64,000 nt of DNA from Micromonospora sp. AMSO31t. Its GTDB lineage: Bacteria; Actinomycetota; Actinomycetes; Mycobacteriales; Micromonosporaceae. Each line of letters starts with the position of its first letter. Within the stretch, counting starts at the first letter, position 1. Where the stretch lies: assembly GCF_008868175.1 (NCBI RefSeq), contig NZ_WBKT01000002.1, forward strand, positions 53,886-117,885, written 5' to 3'. Shown one piece after another: positions 34,122 through 42,525 of the stretch. The position numbers and the translations under genes are program-made. Below the pieces are notes generated by a model. That model saw only the letters and a list, made by a program, of their open reading frames with translations, searched no databases and had not been told where the DNA came from.

Positions 34122-34520
34122 GCACTTGGCGTTGCCGTCCTCGTCCTCGTGCCCCTCACGGCGGGCCGTTGCGGTCGTTGACTCGCGAAGGAGCGGGTTT
34201 ATGGTGGCTGGATGCTTGACCTGGCAGCAGGCTGAACCGATCACCGGGCCACGCTGGAGACGTTGGCAGAACGGATCACAGGCGGCCAGGCGAGAGAGGT
34301 GCGAGCCAGCCGGTTGAGCATTCTCTGGAGGCGGTCGAGGCCTTCTTGCTCGATCAGGCGTTCGCGAGGGCCCGTGGCCGGGGGGTTGCAGGCGATTGCG
34401 AGGACGTTCGCGGGCGCGTTGGTCTCCGCTGAGGCGGACACGGCGGGTCGGCCGTGGCCGGTTGTGCACCGAGGATATTCGCATCGCGATGCTTCCTGTT
34501 CTGACCGTTGCCGCTCAGCC

Positions 34521-35285
34521 TCATCTCGGAGGATGGAAGGGAAGCTGAAGAGCTGTGTGGATGATCTCGTGCTCGCCGAGCGGGCCGACGTTGAGGCCGC
34601 GTGCTCGGCAGGTGGTCAGGATCTTGGGTAGCGCCCCGAGCGTTGCCTTCCAGGACCGCTGGGCGGCATAGTGGTCGCTGTCGTGTAGCAGGATCGTGGC
34701 GCCGCCCGTGAGCCCACGCCGCACCGCGCGGAAGATCGAGTCGGGAGTTGCTCGCGACGTCCAGTCGCGGCCCCAGCAGCTCCACAGCACGGGGGTGAGG
34801 CCGAGACGCCGGGCTGCTAAGAGCCCGGCGGTGCTGGCGACGCCGTAGGGCGGGCGCCACCAACGCGGTGTCGCTCCGGTCAGTTCAGAGATGACCGACG
34901 TGGCGCGGGTCAGGTCGGCGCGGGTTTCGGCGGGGCGGCGCGTAAGCAGGAGACGGTGCTCGTACCCGTGCACACCGATCTCGTGTCCGGCTGCGGCGAT
35001 GGCCCGGGCGATCGACGGATGCTGTTGGGCCATCTCGCCGACCAGGAAGAACGTCGCCCGTATCCCGGCACTGTCGAGCAGCCGCAGAAGTTCCGGGGTT
35101 GCCTCCGGATGCGGGCCGTCGTCGAAGGTGAGGGCTACGTGTGCGGGGTGGCCGATGCCCGCGGTGGCGGGCAGGAGGCGCCGACGCAGCGGTCCGATGG
35201 CGGCCAGGGCAGGCGTGCCGTGGGCAACTGCCAGTCCTGTGGCGGCCGCTGCGAGCACCTGGGCGGTCGCGCCGGGAACGCTCAT
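34521..35285 (-). CDS. Polysaccharide deacetylase (NodB-type)
   Basis: A 254-aa carbohydrate esterase-4 protein. The catalytic metal motif VALTFDDGPHPEATP, the zinc His pair in GVHGYEHRLLL, the groove motif RWWRPPYG and the final ILLHDSD are all present. The N-terminus (VLAAAATGLAVAHGTPALAA) is hydrophobic and could be a signal or anchor. It should remove N- or O-acyl groups from a surface polymer or glycolipid. Its ATG overlaps the glycosyltransferase stop (ATGA at 35282), making it the last gene of a three-gene operon with that enzyme and a COG4705 protein. Confidence 0.92.
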   Translation of the reverse strand: MSVPGATAQVLAAAATGLAVAHGTPALAAIGPLRRRLLPATAGIGHPAHVALTFDDGPHPEATPELLRLLDSAGIRATFFLVGEMAQQHPSIARAIAAAGHEIGVHGYEHRLLLTRRPAETRADLTRATSVISELTGATPRWWRPPYGVASTAGLLAARRLGLTPVLWSCWGRDWTSRATPDSIFRAVRRGLTGGATILLHDSDHYAAQRSWKATLGALPKILTTCRARGLNVGPLGEHEIIHTALQLPFHPPR

Positions 35286-36397
35286 GGCGTCCTGCTCCCG
35301 GCGGCGGCCGGCCCGACCACCCGGGCGAGTCCGGCGATCACCTCGGCCGCATCGACGCTCACCGTCGCGGCGGTCAGCGCCGCCCGCTGCCGGATGATCG
35401 CGCTGCCGTCCAGGGCCAGGCGCAGCTGCGCGGAGAGTTCGCGCGGGGTGCGCGGCCAGGGCGACAGGTTCGCCGCCGCGAGCACGGCGGCGTTGGCGGC
35501 GCCGTGCCCGGGCAGGCAGCGGTAGCTGATCAGCGGTACGCCGCTGGCCATCGCCTCCACGCTTGACAGCCCACCGGCGTTGTGGACGACCATGTCAGCG
35601 GCGCGCAGCAGCTCCGGCATGGTGTCGACCCAGCCCAGCGCGATCGCCTCGCCCGATACGCCGAGCCGGCGGCGCAGGACGTCGTTGCGTCCGCACACCA
35701 CTACCGGGACGGCGATGCCGCCGGCGGCGATGTCCCGCACGGTCGACTCGACATCACCCACGCCCCAGGAGCCGGCGACGACCGCCGCGAGCCGCTCGTC
35801 GGCCGGCAGCCCGAGCAGGCGGCGGGCCGCGGCCTGCTCGGCACTGCCGCGGGCGGGCCGGAACGCCGGATCGACGATCGCGGAGACCGCCACCGCTGGG
35901 AACCCGAACCGGCGTACCTGGGTGGCCGTCGGGGTCCCCGGTGCCAGGTGAAGGTCGATGCCCTGCGCCACGCACAGAGGATGCACGGATGGGTCGGTCA
36001 TCACCGCCGCCGCGGGTGCGGTGATTCGGCCGCTGCGGCGCAGTTGCCCGAGGACCTGAGTGGCCAGCGGATAGGTCGAGACGACCGCGGCCGCGGCCGG
36101 ATCGATCGCGGCCAGCATCCGCGTGGCGGCCGCACCGGCCGAGAGCGCGGCGGCCGCGGCCGACATCCGGGGACCTCCCACGGCACGCAACAACCACCCC
36201 CACGTCGCCGGCGCGGTGCGCAGTTGCCGGGCGTACGTATTGCGCAGCGCGCTGCCGAGGCCGGGCGGGAGCAGGTCGAGAAAGTCGTGCCGTATCACCG
36301 GGAACCCCAGCCTGGTCAGCCGGCGGGAGAGCTCGCGTGCTGCGCCGTCGTGTCCGGCGCCGATGCTGGCCGAGATGACGACGACCGGCCGGGTCAC
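35282..36397 (-). CDS. MGDG-synthase-like glycosyltransferase
   Basis: About 371 aa if initiated at GTG 36397, which overlaps the upstream stop (GTGA); GTG 36418 is an alternative. The N-terminal MGDG_synth domain has VVVISASIGAGHDGAARELS and HDFLDLLPPGLG. The C-terminal GT-28-like domain has LAAVVAGSWGVGDVEST, MPELLRAADMVVHNAGGLSS and EAMASGVPLISYRCLPGHG. These are hallmarks of diacylglycerol or GlcNAc-type GT28 enzymes, which transfer sugars to membrane lipids from nucleotide sugars. With the deacetylase downstream, a glycolipid that is glycosylated and then deacylated is a reasonable guess. Confidence 0.88.
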   Translation of the reverse strand: MTRPVVVISASIGAGHDGAARELSRRLTRLGFPVIRHDFLDLLPPGLGSALRNTYARQLRTAPATWGWLLRAVGGPRMSAAAAALSAGAAATRMLAAIDPAAAAVVSTYPLATQVLGQLRRSGRITAPAAAVMTDPSVHPLCVAQGIDLHLAPGTPTATQVRRFGFPAVAVSAIVDPAFRPARGSAEQAAARRLLGLPADERLAAVVAGSWGVGDVESTVRDIAAGGIAVPVVVCGRNDVLRRRLGVSGEAIALGWVDTMPELLRAADMVVHNAGGLSSVEAMASGVPLISYRCLPGHGAANAAVLAAANLSPWPRTPRELSAQLRLALDGSAIIRQRAALTAATVSVDAAEVIAGLARVVGPAAAGSRTP

Positions 36398-37215
36398 CAC
36401 GACCGGGTCCGAACCCACTCCGCCTGCGCGTCCAGTGCTGGCTGGTCGCGCTTGGAGGCGCTGAGGTACGTGACGGCGGCCACGATCGTGAGGAGGAAGA
36501 CGAGGCTGGTGACGACGGTGCCAAGGCCGAGGCCGCCCTCGTCGCCGGGTCGGGCGAGCAGGTCGCCCAGCGACGCACCCAGTGGCCGGGTCAGAACGTA
36601 GGCGGTCCAGAACGCGACGACGGCGCCGAGCCCGATGAACCGGTGCGCGACCCAGACGGCGGCGATCAGGGCGGTGAAGATGGCCGCGGCGACGGCGTAC
36701 CCGAGCCCCAGCGCCTCCGCGGCGAGGTCTCCCGCGGCGGTGCCCAGCGCGAAGGTGAACAGAATGGCGAGCCAGTAGAAGGCCTCCCGGCGCGGGGTGT
36801 CGATCGTGTGGATCGAGAGGGTCTTCTCGGTCGCGTACCAGACGGCGAAGGTGGCGGCCAGCAGCACGGCGAAGACGACGGTGGTGACCTCGAGTGGCAC
36901 GCCGACGTTGTCGACGAGGTTGTCGGTGATGAGTGTGCCCACGATGCTGATCAGCACCACGACGAGCCAGTACAGCGTGGGCACGTAGCGGGCGGTGCGG
37001 GACTGCAGGACGAGGACGATCGCGAGCAGGACGCTCATCACCACGGTGGTCAGCGTCAGGCCGAGCCCGAGAGTGACGTTCAGGAAGTCGCCGAAGGTTT
37101 CGCCGACGGTGGTCGCCAGGATCTTGATGATCCAGAAGAAGACGGTGACCTCCGGCACTTTGCTCAGGAAGCGCCGCAAGGCACGGTCAACGTCAGGACG
37201 CGCGGTGTCGGTCAT
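36394..37215 (-). CDS. COG4705-family membrane protein
   Basis: A 273-aa integral membrane protein with four internally similar modules, each with a small-residue GD/TD motif before a loop: ILATTVGETFGDFLN, IVGTLITDNLVDNVG, FALGTAAGDLAAEALG and RPLGASLGDLLARPG. About ten helices are predicted. COG4705 proteins are uncharacterised, often near two-component systems. Start ATG 37215; the control region 20-45 bp upstream contains a direct repeat like that before the sensor kinase gene. First gene of the operon with the glycosyltransferase and deacetylase. Confidence 0.85.
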   Translation of the reverse strand: MTDTARPDVDRALRRFLSKVPEVTVFFWIIKILATTVGETFGDFLNVTLGLGLTLTTVVMSVLLAIVLVLQSRTARYVPTLYWLVVVLISIVGTLITDNLVDNVGVPLEVTTVVFAVLLAATFAVWYATEKTLSIHTIDTPRREAFYWLAILFTFALGTAAGDLAAEALGLGYAVAAAIFTALIAAVWVAHRFIGLGAVVAFWTAYVLTRPLGASLGDLLARPGDEGGLGLGTVVTSLVFLLTIVAAVTYLSASKRDQPALDAQAEWVRTRSW

Positions 37216-37233
37216 GGCGGAAGGCTGACAGCG

Positions 37234-37254
37234 CCGTCCTAAGAGATCGCTGAA
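37234..37254 (-). promoter_or_regulatory. Response-regulator box candidate upstream of COG4705 operon
   Basis: On the minus strand: TTCAGCG (37254-37248), 4 nt, then CTTAGGACGG (37243-37234), preceded by GAGCGG. The spacing TCAG-N7-TTAG gives an 11-bp direct repeat, matching TTCAGCGG...CTCAGGCGG before the histidine kinase gene. It fits an OmpR-type dimer site. Confidence 0.5.
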
Positions 37255-37446
37255 GACCGCTCGGGAGGTAGTGCAGCGGATCTCAGGATGCGGATCGACT
37301 GCTCGCGCCGATCCACGCGCCCTCGACCAAAGCGCCGACCGCCGCGTGCGTCACGCGGCCAAGCGGTCGCCGACCTGCCAGGTCCGACGGATCCGCTGTT
37401 GGATCGGGCTGCCTTCCACGGCTCAGTGGATCGGGCAGGTGTTGAT

Positions 37447-38136
37447 TTACCGGCCGCCGTCGGCGGCCAGGCGGTAGCCCATCCCCCGGACGGTCTCGAT
37501 CGCCGCCCGGCCGAACGGGTGATCGATCTTCTTGCGCAGGTAGCCGATGTACACCTCGACGATGTTCGGGTCGCCGTTGAAGTGGGCGTCCCAGACGTTT
37601 TCGATGATCGCGGTCTTGGTGACGACGTGGCCGCGGTGGCGCAGCATGAACTCCAGCAGCGCGAACTCGCGGGGGGTCAGCGCGATCGGAGTGTCACCGC
37701 GGGCGACGCGGCGTTCGGCCGGGTCGAGGCTCAGGTCGCCCGCGGTCAACACGGCGGGGCGTTCGGGAGCGCCGCGGCGGATCAGGGCGCGTAGGCGGGC
37801 GGTCAGGACGACGAATGAGAACGGCTTGATCAGGTAGTCGTCCGCGCCGAGGTCAAGGCCGTCGGCCTGGTCGTACTCGCCGTCCTTGGCGGTCAGCATC
37901 AGTACCGGTGTCCAGATGCCGTCTCGGCGCAGCCGCCGGCACACCTCGTAGCCGCTGAGGCGGGGCAGCATGATGTCCAGCACGATGGCGTCGTACGCGC
38001 CGTGCGGCGTCTCGGTGGCGGTCCACAGGCCCTCGGCCCCGTCGTGCGCGAGGTCGACGGTGAACCCCTGCGGGGCGAGTCCGTCGCGGATCGTCTCCGC
38101 CAGCCTCACCTCGTCCTCGACGACGAGCACCCGCAT
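37447..38136 (-). CDS. OmpR-family response regulator
   Basis: A 229-aa regulator from ATG 38136 (GGGAGG 6 bp upstream). The receiver domain has acidic pair ED (8-9), phospho-acceptor Asp54 in AIVLDIMLP, Thr in VLMLTAKDG and Lys in DYLIKPFS. The C-terminal winged helix ends with NIVEVYIGYLRKKID and ETVRGMGYRL. It is divergent from the sensor kinase gene, with which it shares a 100-bp promoter region, rather than in the usual same-strand operon. It lies directly upstream of the COG4705-glycosyltransferase-deacetylase operon, a probable target. Confidence 0.93.
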   Translation of the reverse strand: MRVLVVEDEVRLAETIRDGLAPQGFTVDLAHDGAEGLWTATETPHGAYDAIVLDIMLPRLSGYEVCRRLRRDGIWTPVLMLTAKDGEYDQADGLDLGADDYLIKPFSFVVLTARLRALIRRGAPERPAVLTAGDLSLDPAERRVARGDTPIALTPREFALLEFMLRHRGHVVTKTAIIENVWDAHFNGDPNIVEVYIGYLRKKIDHPFGRAAIETVRGMGYRLAADGGR

Positions 38137-38188
38137 CCGCAACCTCCCAGTTCCCGGTCTAGATTGCCTGATTCTGCTGAAAGAGTTC

Positions 38189-38219
38189 TGAGCGGCGCCT
38201 TCAGCGGGTACTCAGGCGG
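38189..38219 (+). promoter_or_regulatory. Tandem direct repeats, response-regulator box candidate
   Basis: TGAGCGG (38189-38195), TCAGCGG (38201-38207) and TCAGGCGG (38212-38219) recur at about 11-12 bp intervals, one helical turn, between the divergent regulator and kinase genes. OmpR/PhoB-type regulators bind such head-to-tail repeats. Confidence 0.55.
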
Positions 38220-38239
38220 TCACGGTTAGTGTGGCGGCC

Positions 38240-39643
38240 ATGCGAGCACCCGATCTCTTGCGACGGCTGAGGCTGAGGCTGGGTGTCCGGCTGCGCTCCG
38301 CGCTCGCGGCCGGCCTCGTCGTTGCCGTCGCGTCTGTGCTCGCGGGCGGCGTGTTGCTGGTCACCGCCCGCGGCATCCTGCTCGACAACGTGACCACGTC
38401 CGTGAACGACCGGGCCACGCAGGTGACGGCAGCGCTGGCCGGGGGTGACTCCTCAGCGCTCACGGAGGCGCTGCGACCGTCCGCGCCGCAACGGTCCGTC
38501 GTGCAGGTGCTGAATCCGGCCAGTGAGATCGTCGCGGCGTCGAACTCGGTGTCCACCGTGTCGCCGATGTCCGCATTGCGGCCGGCGGTGGGACAGCGTG
38601 AGTGGGAGACTCGACGGCTCGAGATCGAGCAGGACTCGCCGTTTCGGATCGCGGCGACCGGGGTGAGCACCCCGGCGGGTCCGCGGATCGTGCTGGTGGC
38701 GGGGTCCCTGGACGCGGTCGACGACGGTACCGAGGCGATCATTGCGGCGCTGTTGGTCGGACTGCCCTTGCTCGCGGTCGTGGTGGGCGTCGCGACGTTC
38801 CTTTTCGTCGGCCGTACCCTGCACCCGGTCGAGGCGATGCGGCGGCAGGCGGCCACGATCACCGCGCGCAACCTGCACGCCCGGCTGCCCGTGCCGGTGG
38901 CAGACGACGAGATCGCGGCGCTCGCGGCGACCATGAACACGATGCTGGATCGGATCGAGGCCGCCTCGGCGGCGCAGCGCCGGTTCGTCGCTGACGCCAG
39001 CCACGAGTTGCGCAGCCCGTTGGCGACGATCCACGCCAACGTCGACCTGCTCGACGCGGCGGGGCTGGCCGAGACTCCGGCTCGTTCGGTGCGCCGCATT
39101 CACGCCGAAAGCGCCCGGATGGCGCGGCTCGTCGACGATCTGCTACTGCTCGCCCGTGCCGACGACCAGGCCGTGCGGCTGCGCCGCGACGAGGTGGACC
39201 TCGACGATCTGGTCTACGCCGAGCGGGAACGGGTCGCCGCCGAGCATCCCAGCCTGCACATCGAGGGCGGCGTCGAGCCGGTGCGAGTGGTGGGGGACCC
39301 CGACCAGTTGCACCGGGCGCTACGCAACCTGGTCGACAACGCCGTGCGGCACGCCGGCCGCGCCGTCGTCGTCAGCCTCGCCGCCAGCGACATCCACGCC
39401 GAGATGGTCGTCGGCAACGATGGGCCCGCCATCGCCGCCGCTGACCGGCAACGCGTCTTCGACCGGTTCGTGCGGCTCGACGACAGCCGGTCCCGGCAGG
39501 GTGGCGGTGCAGGGTTGGGGCTGCCGATCGCCCGTGACATCGTCGTCGCGCACGGCGGCAGCTTGACCGTGGACCCGCTGGCCGACGGCGCCGCGCTGCG
39601 GGTCCGGCTGCCGCTTCCCACCCCTAACACCTACGGCGTGTAG
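38240..39643 (+). CDS. Sensor histidine kinase
   Basis: About 467 aa from ATG 38240 (GTG 38231 possible). TM1 is SALAAGLVVAVASVLAGGVL. An extracytoplasmic sensor of about 125 residues follows, then TM2 (IIAALLVGLPLLAVVVGVAT), a HAMP domain (RTLHPVEAMRRQAATITARN), the H-box FVADASHELRSPLATI (His about 258), N-box LVDNAVRH, and G-boxes in GAGLGLPIARDIV. It should phosphorylate the divergent response regulator. It is followed 30 bp later by a DedA gene, probably in the same transcript. Confidence 0.92.
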   Translation: MRAPDLLRRLRLRLGVRLRSALAAGLVVAVASVLAGGVLLVTARGILLDNVTTSVNDRATQVTAALAGGDSSALTEALRPSAPQRSVVQVLNPASEIVAASNSVSTVSPMSALRPAVGQREWETRRLEIEQDSPFRIAATGVSTPAGPRIVLVAGSLDAVDDGTEAIIAALLVGLPLLAVVVGVATFLFVGRTLHPVEAMRRQAATITARNLHARLPVPVADDEIAALAATMNTMLDRIEAASAAQRRFVADASHELRSPLATIHANVDLLDAAGLAETPARSVRRIHAESARMARLVDDLLLLARADDQAVRLRRDEVDLDDLVYAERERVAAEHPSLHIEGGVEPVRVVGDPDQLHRALRNLVDNAVRHAGRAVVVSLAASDIHAEMVVGNDGPAIAAADRQRVFDRFVRLDDSRSRQGGGAGLGLPIARDIVVAHGGSLTVDPLADGAALRVRLPLPTPNTYGV

Positions 39644-39673
39644 GTTTAACGGCGTGCCGTCGAGGAGAAGGTC

Positions 39674-40339
39674 GTGCAGATGCTCTCCGCACCGAACACC
39701 CTTGCGCTGGGCCCGTCGTTCCTGGACCCGGGGTGGCTCATCTCCACCTTCGGACTGATCGGCATCCTGGCCATCGTCTTCGCCGAGTCCGGCCTGCTGA
39801 TCGGCTTCTTCCTGCCCGGGGACTCGCTGCTGTTCACCGCCGGGCTGCTCGTGGCCGACGGCACCTATCTGCACCAGCCGCTGTGGCTGATGTGCCTGCT
39901 GGTGTCGATCGCGGCGGTCGCGGGCGACCAGTTCGGCTACCTCTTCGGCCGACGCCTCGGCCCCGCGCTGTTCCGGCGACCCGACTCCCGACTGTTCAAG
40001 CAGGAGAACCTGACCAGGGCCCAGGACTTCTTCCGGAGGTACGGCGCCCGCTCGATCGTGCTGGCCCGTTTCGTGCCGATCGTGCGGACGCTCACACCGA
40101 TCGTGGCCGGCGCCAGCCAGATGCACTACCGCACATTCCTGGTCTACAACGTCCTCGGAGGCACCCTGTGGGGCTGCGGGGTCACCATCCTCGGCTACTT
40201 CCTGGGCCAGGTGACGTTCGTCAAGAACAACATCGAGTTCATCCTGATCGGCATCGTGGTCGTCTCAGTGGTCCCGATCGGCATCGAGTTGCTGCGCGCA
40301 CGCCGCCGCAGTCGTCGCGTCCCGGTTGAGCGAGGCTGA
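39674..40339 (+). CDS. DedA-family membrane protein
   Basis: A 221-aa DedA/SNARE-associated protein (GTG 39674, GAGGAGAAGG upstream). Core motifs are GLIGILAIVFAESGLLIGFF, LPGDSLLFTAGLLVADG, the re-entrant GDQFGYLFGRRLG and the amphipathic FFRRYGARSIVLARFVPIVR with Arg residues typical of lipid scramblases, then TLTPIVAGASQM. DedA proteins recycle undecaprenyl phosphate or flip phospholipids and support envelope stress resistance. This fits its place behind a sensor kinase and near glycolipid and PAP2 enzymes. Confidence 0.92.
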   Translation: MQMLSAPNTLALGPSFLDPGWLISTFGLIGILAIVFAESGLLIGFFLPGDSLLFTAGLLVADGTYLHQPLWLMCLLVSIAAVAGDQFGYLFGRRLGPALFRRPDSRLFKQENLTRAQDFFRRYGARSIVLARFVPIVRTLTPIVAGASQMHYRTFLVYNVLGGTLWGCGVTILGYFLGQVTFVKNNIEFILIGIVVVSVVPIGIELLRARRRSRRVPVERG

Positions 40340-40457
40340 CGCGCACCTGGGCGCGAGCAGCCCTGCACGAGACTGAGATGTCCTGGCGTCCGACTGGTGC
40401 CGCCGTAGGTGGGTGGAAACGCCGACGTCTGACCGCGGTGACTGCGACCCACTCAGA

Positions 40458-41348
40458 TCAGAGCCAGGCGCATGCGAGGGCCACGAACTCGAAGGTCGCC
40501 ACGGTGACTGTCGTGAGAAAGCCCGCGCCGAGCAGGGCCGGGACAACCAGACGCCGTCGACGCGGTGTGGGAGCGGGCTCGGTGAGTGCCCGCACCCGGT
40601 GCACCGCCGTGCCGCCGTTGATCCCGAGCGCGGCGGCCGAACCGGACCCGACCGTGGCCAGAGCGGCCCGGGCCACCGCCCGAGCGGTCAGGTCGCGGTC
40701 GCCCACGGCCGCGGCGGCGTCCTCATCGGCCCACCGCTCGACCAGATACGCCACGGTCCCGCGAATCGGCACGAGCAGCGGGTTCAGGGCGGCCGCGGCC
40801 GCCGTGGCGGCCACGAGGCGGTGGTGACGGTGCGCCAGGTGGGCGTGCTCATGGGCGAAGACCACCCGGCGCTCGCCGGCGTCGAGCAGCCGCAACATGC
40901 CGGTGGTGACGAGCACGTGACCTTCGCGGCCGCGCCGGCCGGGCACGGCGACGGCAAACGGCGCAGACCAGTCGGCTACGACCAGGCCGTGCTCCGCCGC
41001 GCCGGCCGTCCGTAACTGCCGGTGGGTGCCCAGCCGACGGCGCACGTCGATCAGCAGCCGTATGCCGCCGAGGAGCAGCGCGAGTCCCGCGACGAGCGCG
41101 ACCGGCCCCGGTACGGGCTCGGGCAGCTCCAGGGTCGGGTGCTCGTCCAGGGCGGCCAACGGCGGCAGGTCGTCCAACATGGTCAGCGCCAGCATCGTCA
41201 GCGACCAGGTGGACGAGGCGGCCGCGGCGACCGCGATCGCGGTCAGCCCGCGAGCGGCGGGACCGGGCCCACCGCGTTCGGCAATCCGAGGAGCCGACCA
41301 GGCCAGCACCAGAGCCAACAGGAGGGGCAGGTACACCGTGACCGTCAT
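40458..41348 (-). CDS. M56-family (BlaR1-like) zinc metallopeptidase
   Basis: A 296-aa membrane protease with N-terminal helices (VYLPLLLALVLAWSAPRIAE), a second pair near 85-100, and the HExxH zinc site in VVFAHEHAHLAHRHH, with the third ligand region in WADEDAAAAVGDRDL. It lacks the penicillin-sensor domain of true BlaR1. The start overlaps the BlaI-type repressor stop (41345-41348). The pair is the common actinobacterial BlaI/M56 module, where the protease is thought to inactivate the repressor on an unknown signal. Confidence 0.9.
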   Translation of the reverse strand: MTVTVYLPLLLALVLAWSAPRIAERGGPGPAARGLTAIAVAAAASSTWSLTMLALTMLDDLPPLAALDEHPTLELPEPVPGPVALVAGLALLLGGIRLLIDVRRRLGTHRQLRTAGAAEHGLVVADWSAPFAVAVPGRRGREGHVLVTTGMLRLLDAGERRVVFAHEHAHLAHRHHRLVAATAAAAALNPLLVPIRGTVAYLVERWADEDAAAAVGDRDLTARAVARAALATVGSGSAAALGINGGTAVHRVRALTEPAPTPRRRRLVVPALLGAGFLTTVTVATFEFVALACAWL

Positions 41349-41731
41349 GAACGCCGCCCACGCCGGGCGACGTCCAGAAGGTCACGCAGGGCCACGGCGT
41401 CGGACTCGTCCAGGGAGGCCGCGAACTGCTGAAGTACGGCCTGGCGGTCGGGCCGCCCGGCCAGCGCCGCGCGCATCTGCGAGGCGGCTGCCGTGGCCCC
41501 GTCCTCGACCGGCCAGTACAGGTGTCCCCGGCCCGCTCGGCGGCGCGCGACGAGGCCCTTGTCGCGCAGCCGGATCATGATCGTTTGCACGGTGTTGTAC
41601 GCGAGATCACCGCCGATCGCGGTTTGAACCTCGGCCGCCGTCATCGGCTCGGCATGAGCCCACAGCACCCCCATGACCTCGGCCTCAAGAGTGCCCGGCG
41701 GCCGCCGCCCGCCCTTCGTCGTCACCGTCAC
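41345..41731 (-). CDS. BlaI/MecI/CopY-family repressor
   Basis: A 128-aa winged-helix repressor: LEAEVMGVLWAHAEPMTAAE, AYNTVQTIMIRLRDKGLVAR (recognition helix and wing) and RGHLYWPVEDGATAAASQMR where the cleavable linker begins. The C-terminal dimer domain ends VALRDLLDVARRGRRS. It is coupled to the M56 protease. The palindrome CCTACA-ATC-TGTAGG 61 bp upstream resembles BlaI/CopY operators (TACA...TGTA) and lies between this gene and the divergent PAP2 gene. Confidence 0.92.
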   Translation of the reverse strand: MTVTTKGGRRPPGTLEAEVMGVLWAHAEPMTAAEVQTAIGGDLAYNTVQTIMIRLRDKGLVARRRAGRGHLYWPVEDGATAAASQMRAALAGRPDRQAVLQQFAASLDESDAVALRDLLDVARRGRRS

Positions 41732-41792
41732 CGACCTCCGCCGCCAGGATAGCCCGACACCTCCCAGGCAATCCCCAGGACGGCGCCAGGAA

Positions 41793-41807
41793 CCTACAAT
41801 CTGTAGG
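41793..41807. promoter_or_regulatory. BlaI-type operator
   Basis: CCTACA-ATC-TGTAGG is a perfect 6-bp inverted repeat with a 3-bp spacer. It is 62 bp before the BlaI start and 17 bp before the PAP2 GTG start, so bound repressor would cover the PAP2 promoter or translation start as well as its own promoter. Confidence 0.7.
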
Positions 41808-41823
41808 AGCTAGTCTCGGCGTC

Positions 41824-42525
41824 GTGACTGAGCGCTCATGGCGCCACTATCCCGCTGGGACCCGCGCCGCTGTTCTGCTCCTCGGCCGTCCGGCGGCGGC
41901 GTTCCTGCTGCTCGCTCTGCTGGTGGCCAGTCCGGCAGGGCCGGTCCCGCGCCTCGACGCCTGGGTCAGCAGGGCGGCGTACGCCGCGGCGGTGGCCCAT
42001 CCGCTCTGGCGGGCCAGCATGGCAGCTGTCACGGTAACCGGCAGTACCGCCGTGCTGGGCCCGCTGACCGCCCTAGGCTGCGTGGTCCTGCTGGTGTCCG
42101 GCCGGTGGCGGCAGGCCGTCTTCACCGCGTTGGCGATGACCGCCACGGTCTGCCTGCGGCTGGTCGTGCTCGCCATCGTCGCCCGGCCTCGTCCCGTCGA
42201 CCGGCTCGCGCCGGCCTCGAGCTACTCGTTTCCGTCCGGGCACACCACGGCGTCCGCCGCTGCCGCATTGATCCTGGTCGTCGTGTGCTGGCCGCTACTG
42301 CGGCTACGGCGGAGCCGGATCCTGCTGGCAGTCGCCGCCGGCGGGTGGGCGCTCAGTGTCGGGGTCAGCCGGGTCGCGCTCGTGGTGCACTGGCCCAGCG
42401 ATATTGTCGGCGCCTGGCTGTTCGCGCTGGTCACAGTTCTCGGTACGGCGACGGTGCTGCGCGTCGCGCTCGGCCGTGACGGGCCGGAGGTCACCGCCGG
42501 CCGATCGCGGCGGCAAGCCGGCTGA
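41824..42525 (+). CDS. PAP2-superfamily phosphatase
   Basis: A 233-aa membrane phosphatase (GTG 41824). Motif 1 is VARPRP (about 120), motif 2 SYSFPSGHTT (about 137) and motif 3 GVSRVALVVHWPSDIVG (about 180), with five or six helices. Such enzymes dephosphorylate phosphatidic acid or undecaprenyl pyrophosphate. It is divergent from the BlaI/M56 pair, with the operator between them, suggesting control of lipid-carrier recycling by BlaI. The 3' end overlaps the EfeO remnant on the other strand. Confidence 0.9.
   Translation: MTERSWRHYPAGTRAAVLLLGRPAAAFLLLALLVASPAGPVPRLDAWVSRAAYAAAVAHPLWRASMAAVTVTGSTAVLGPLTALGCVVLLVSGRWRQAVFTALAMTATVCLRLVVLAIVARPRPVDRLAPASSYSFPSGHTTASAAAALILVVVCWPLLRLRRSRILLAVAAGGWALSVGVSRVALVVHWPSDIVGAWLFALVTVLGTATVLRVALGRDGPEVTAGRSRRQAG

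Larger units (their letters stand above)
33546..34520. other. Gene-poor stretch with two relics
   Basis: 975 bp without an intact gene. It contains the alcohol dehydrogenase fragment (33655-33790) and one copy of a dispersed repeat (34065-34121). The frames between 34120 and 34520 on either strand did not match anything recognised. Confidence 0.55.

Noticed and set aside
34065..34130. A tRNA gene suggested by the GAGTCGAGTCC string
   Set aside because: It resembles a T-loop only by chance; no acceptor, D or anticodon stems can be drawn, and the string belongs to the 57-bp repeat.
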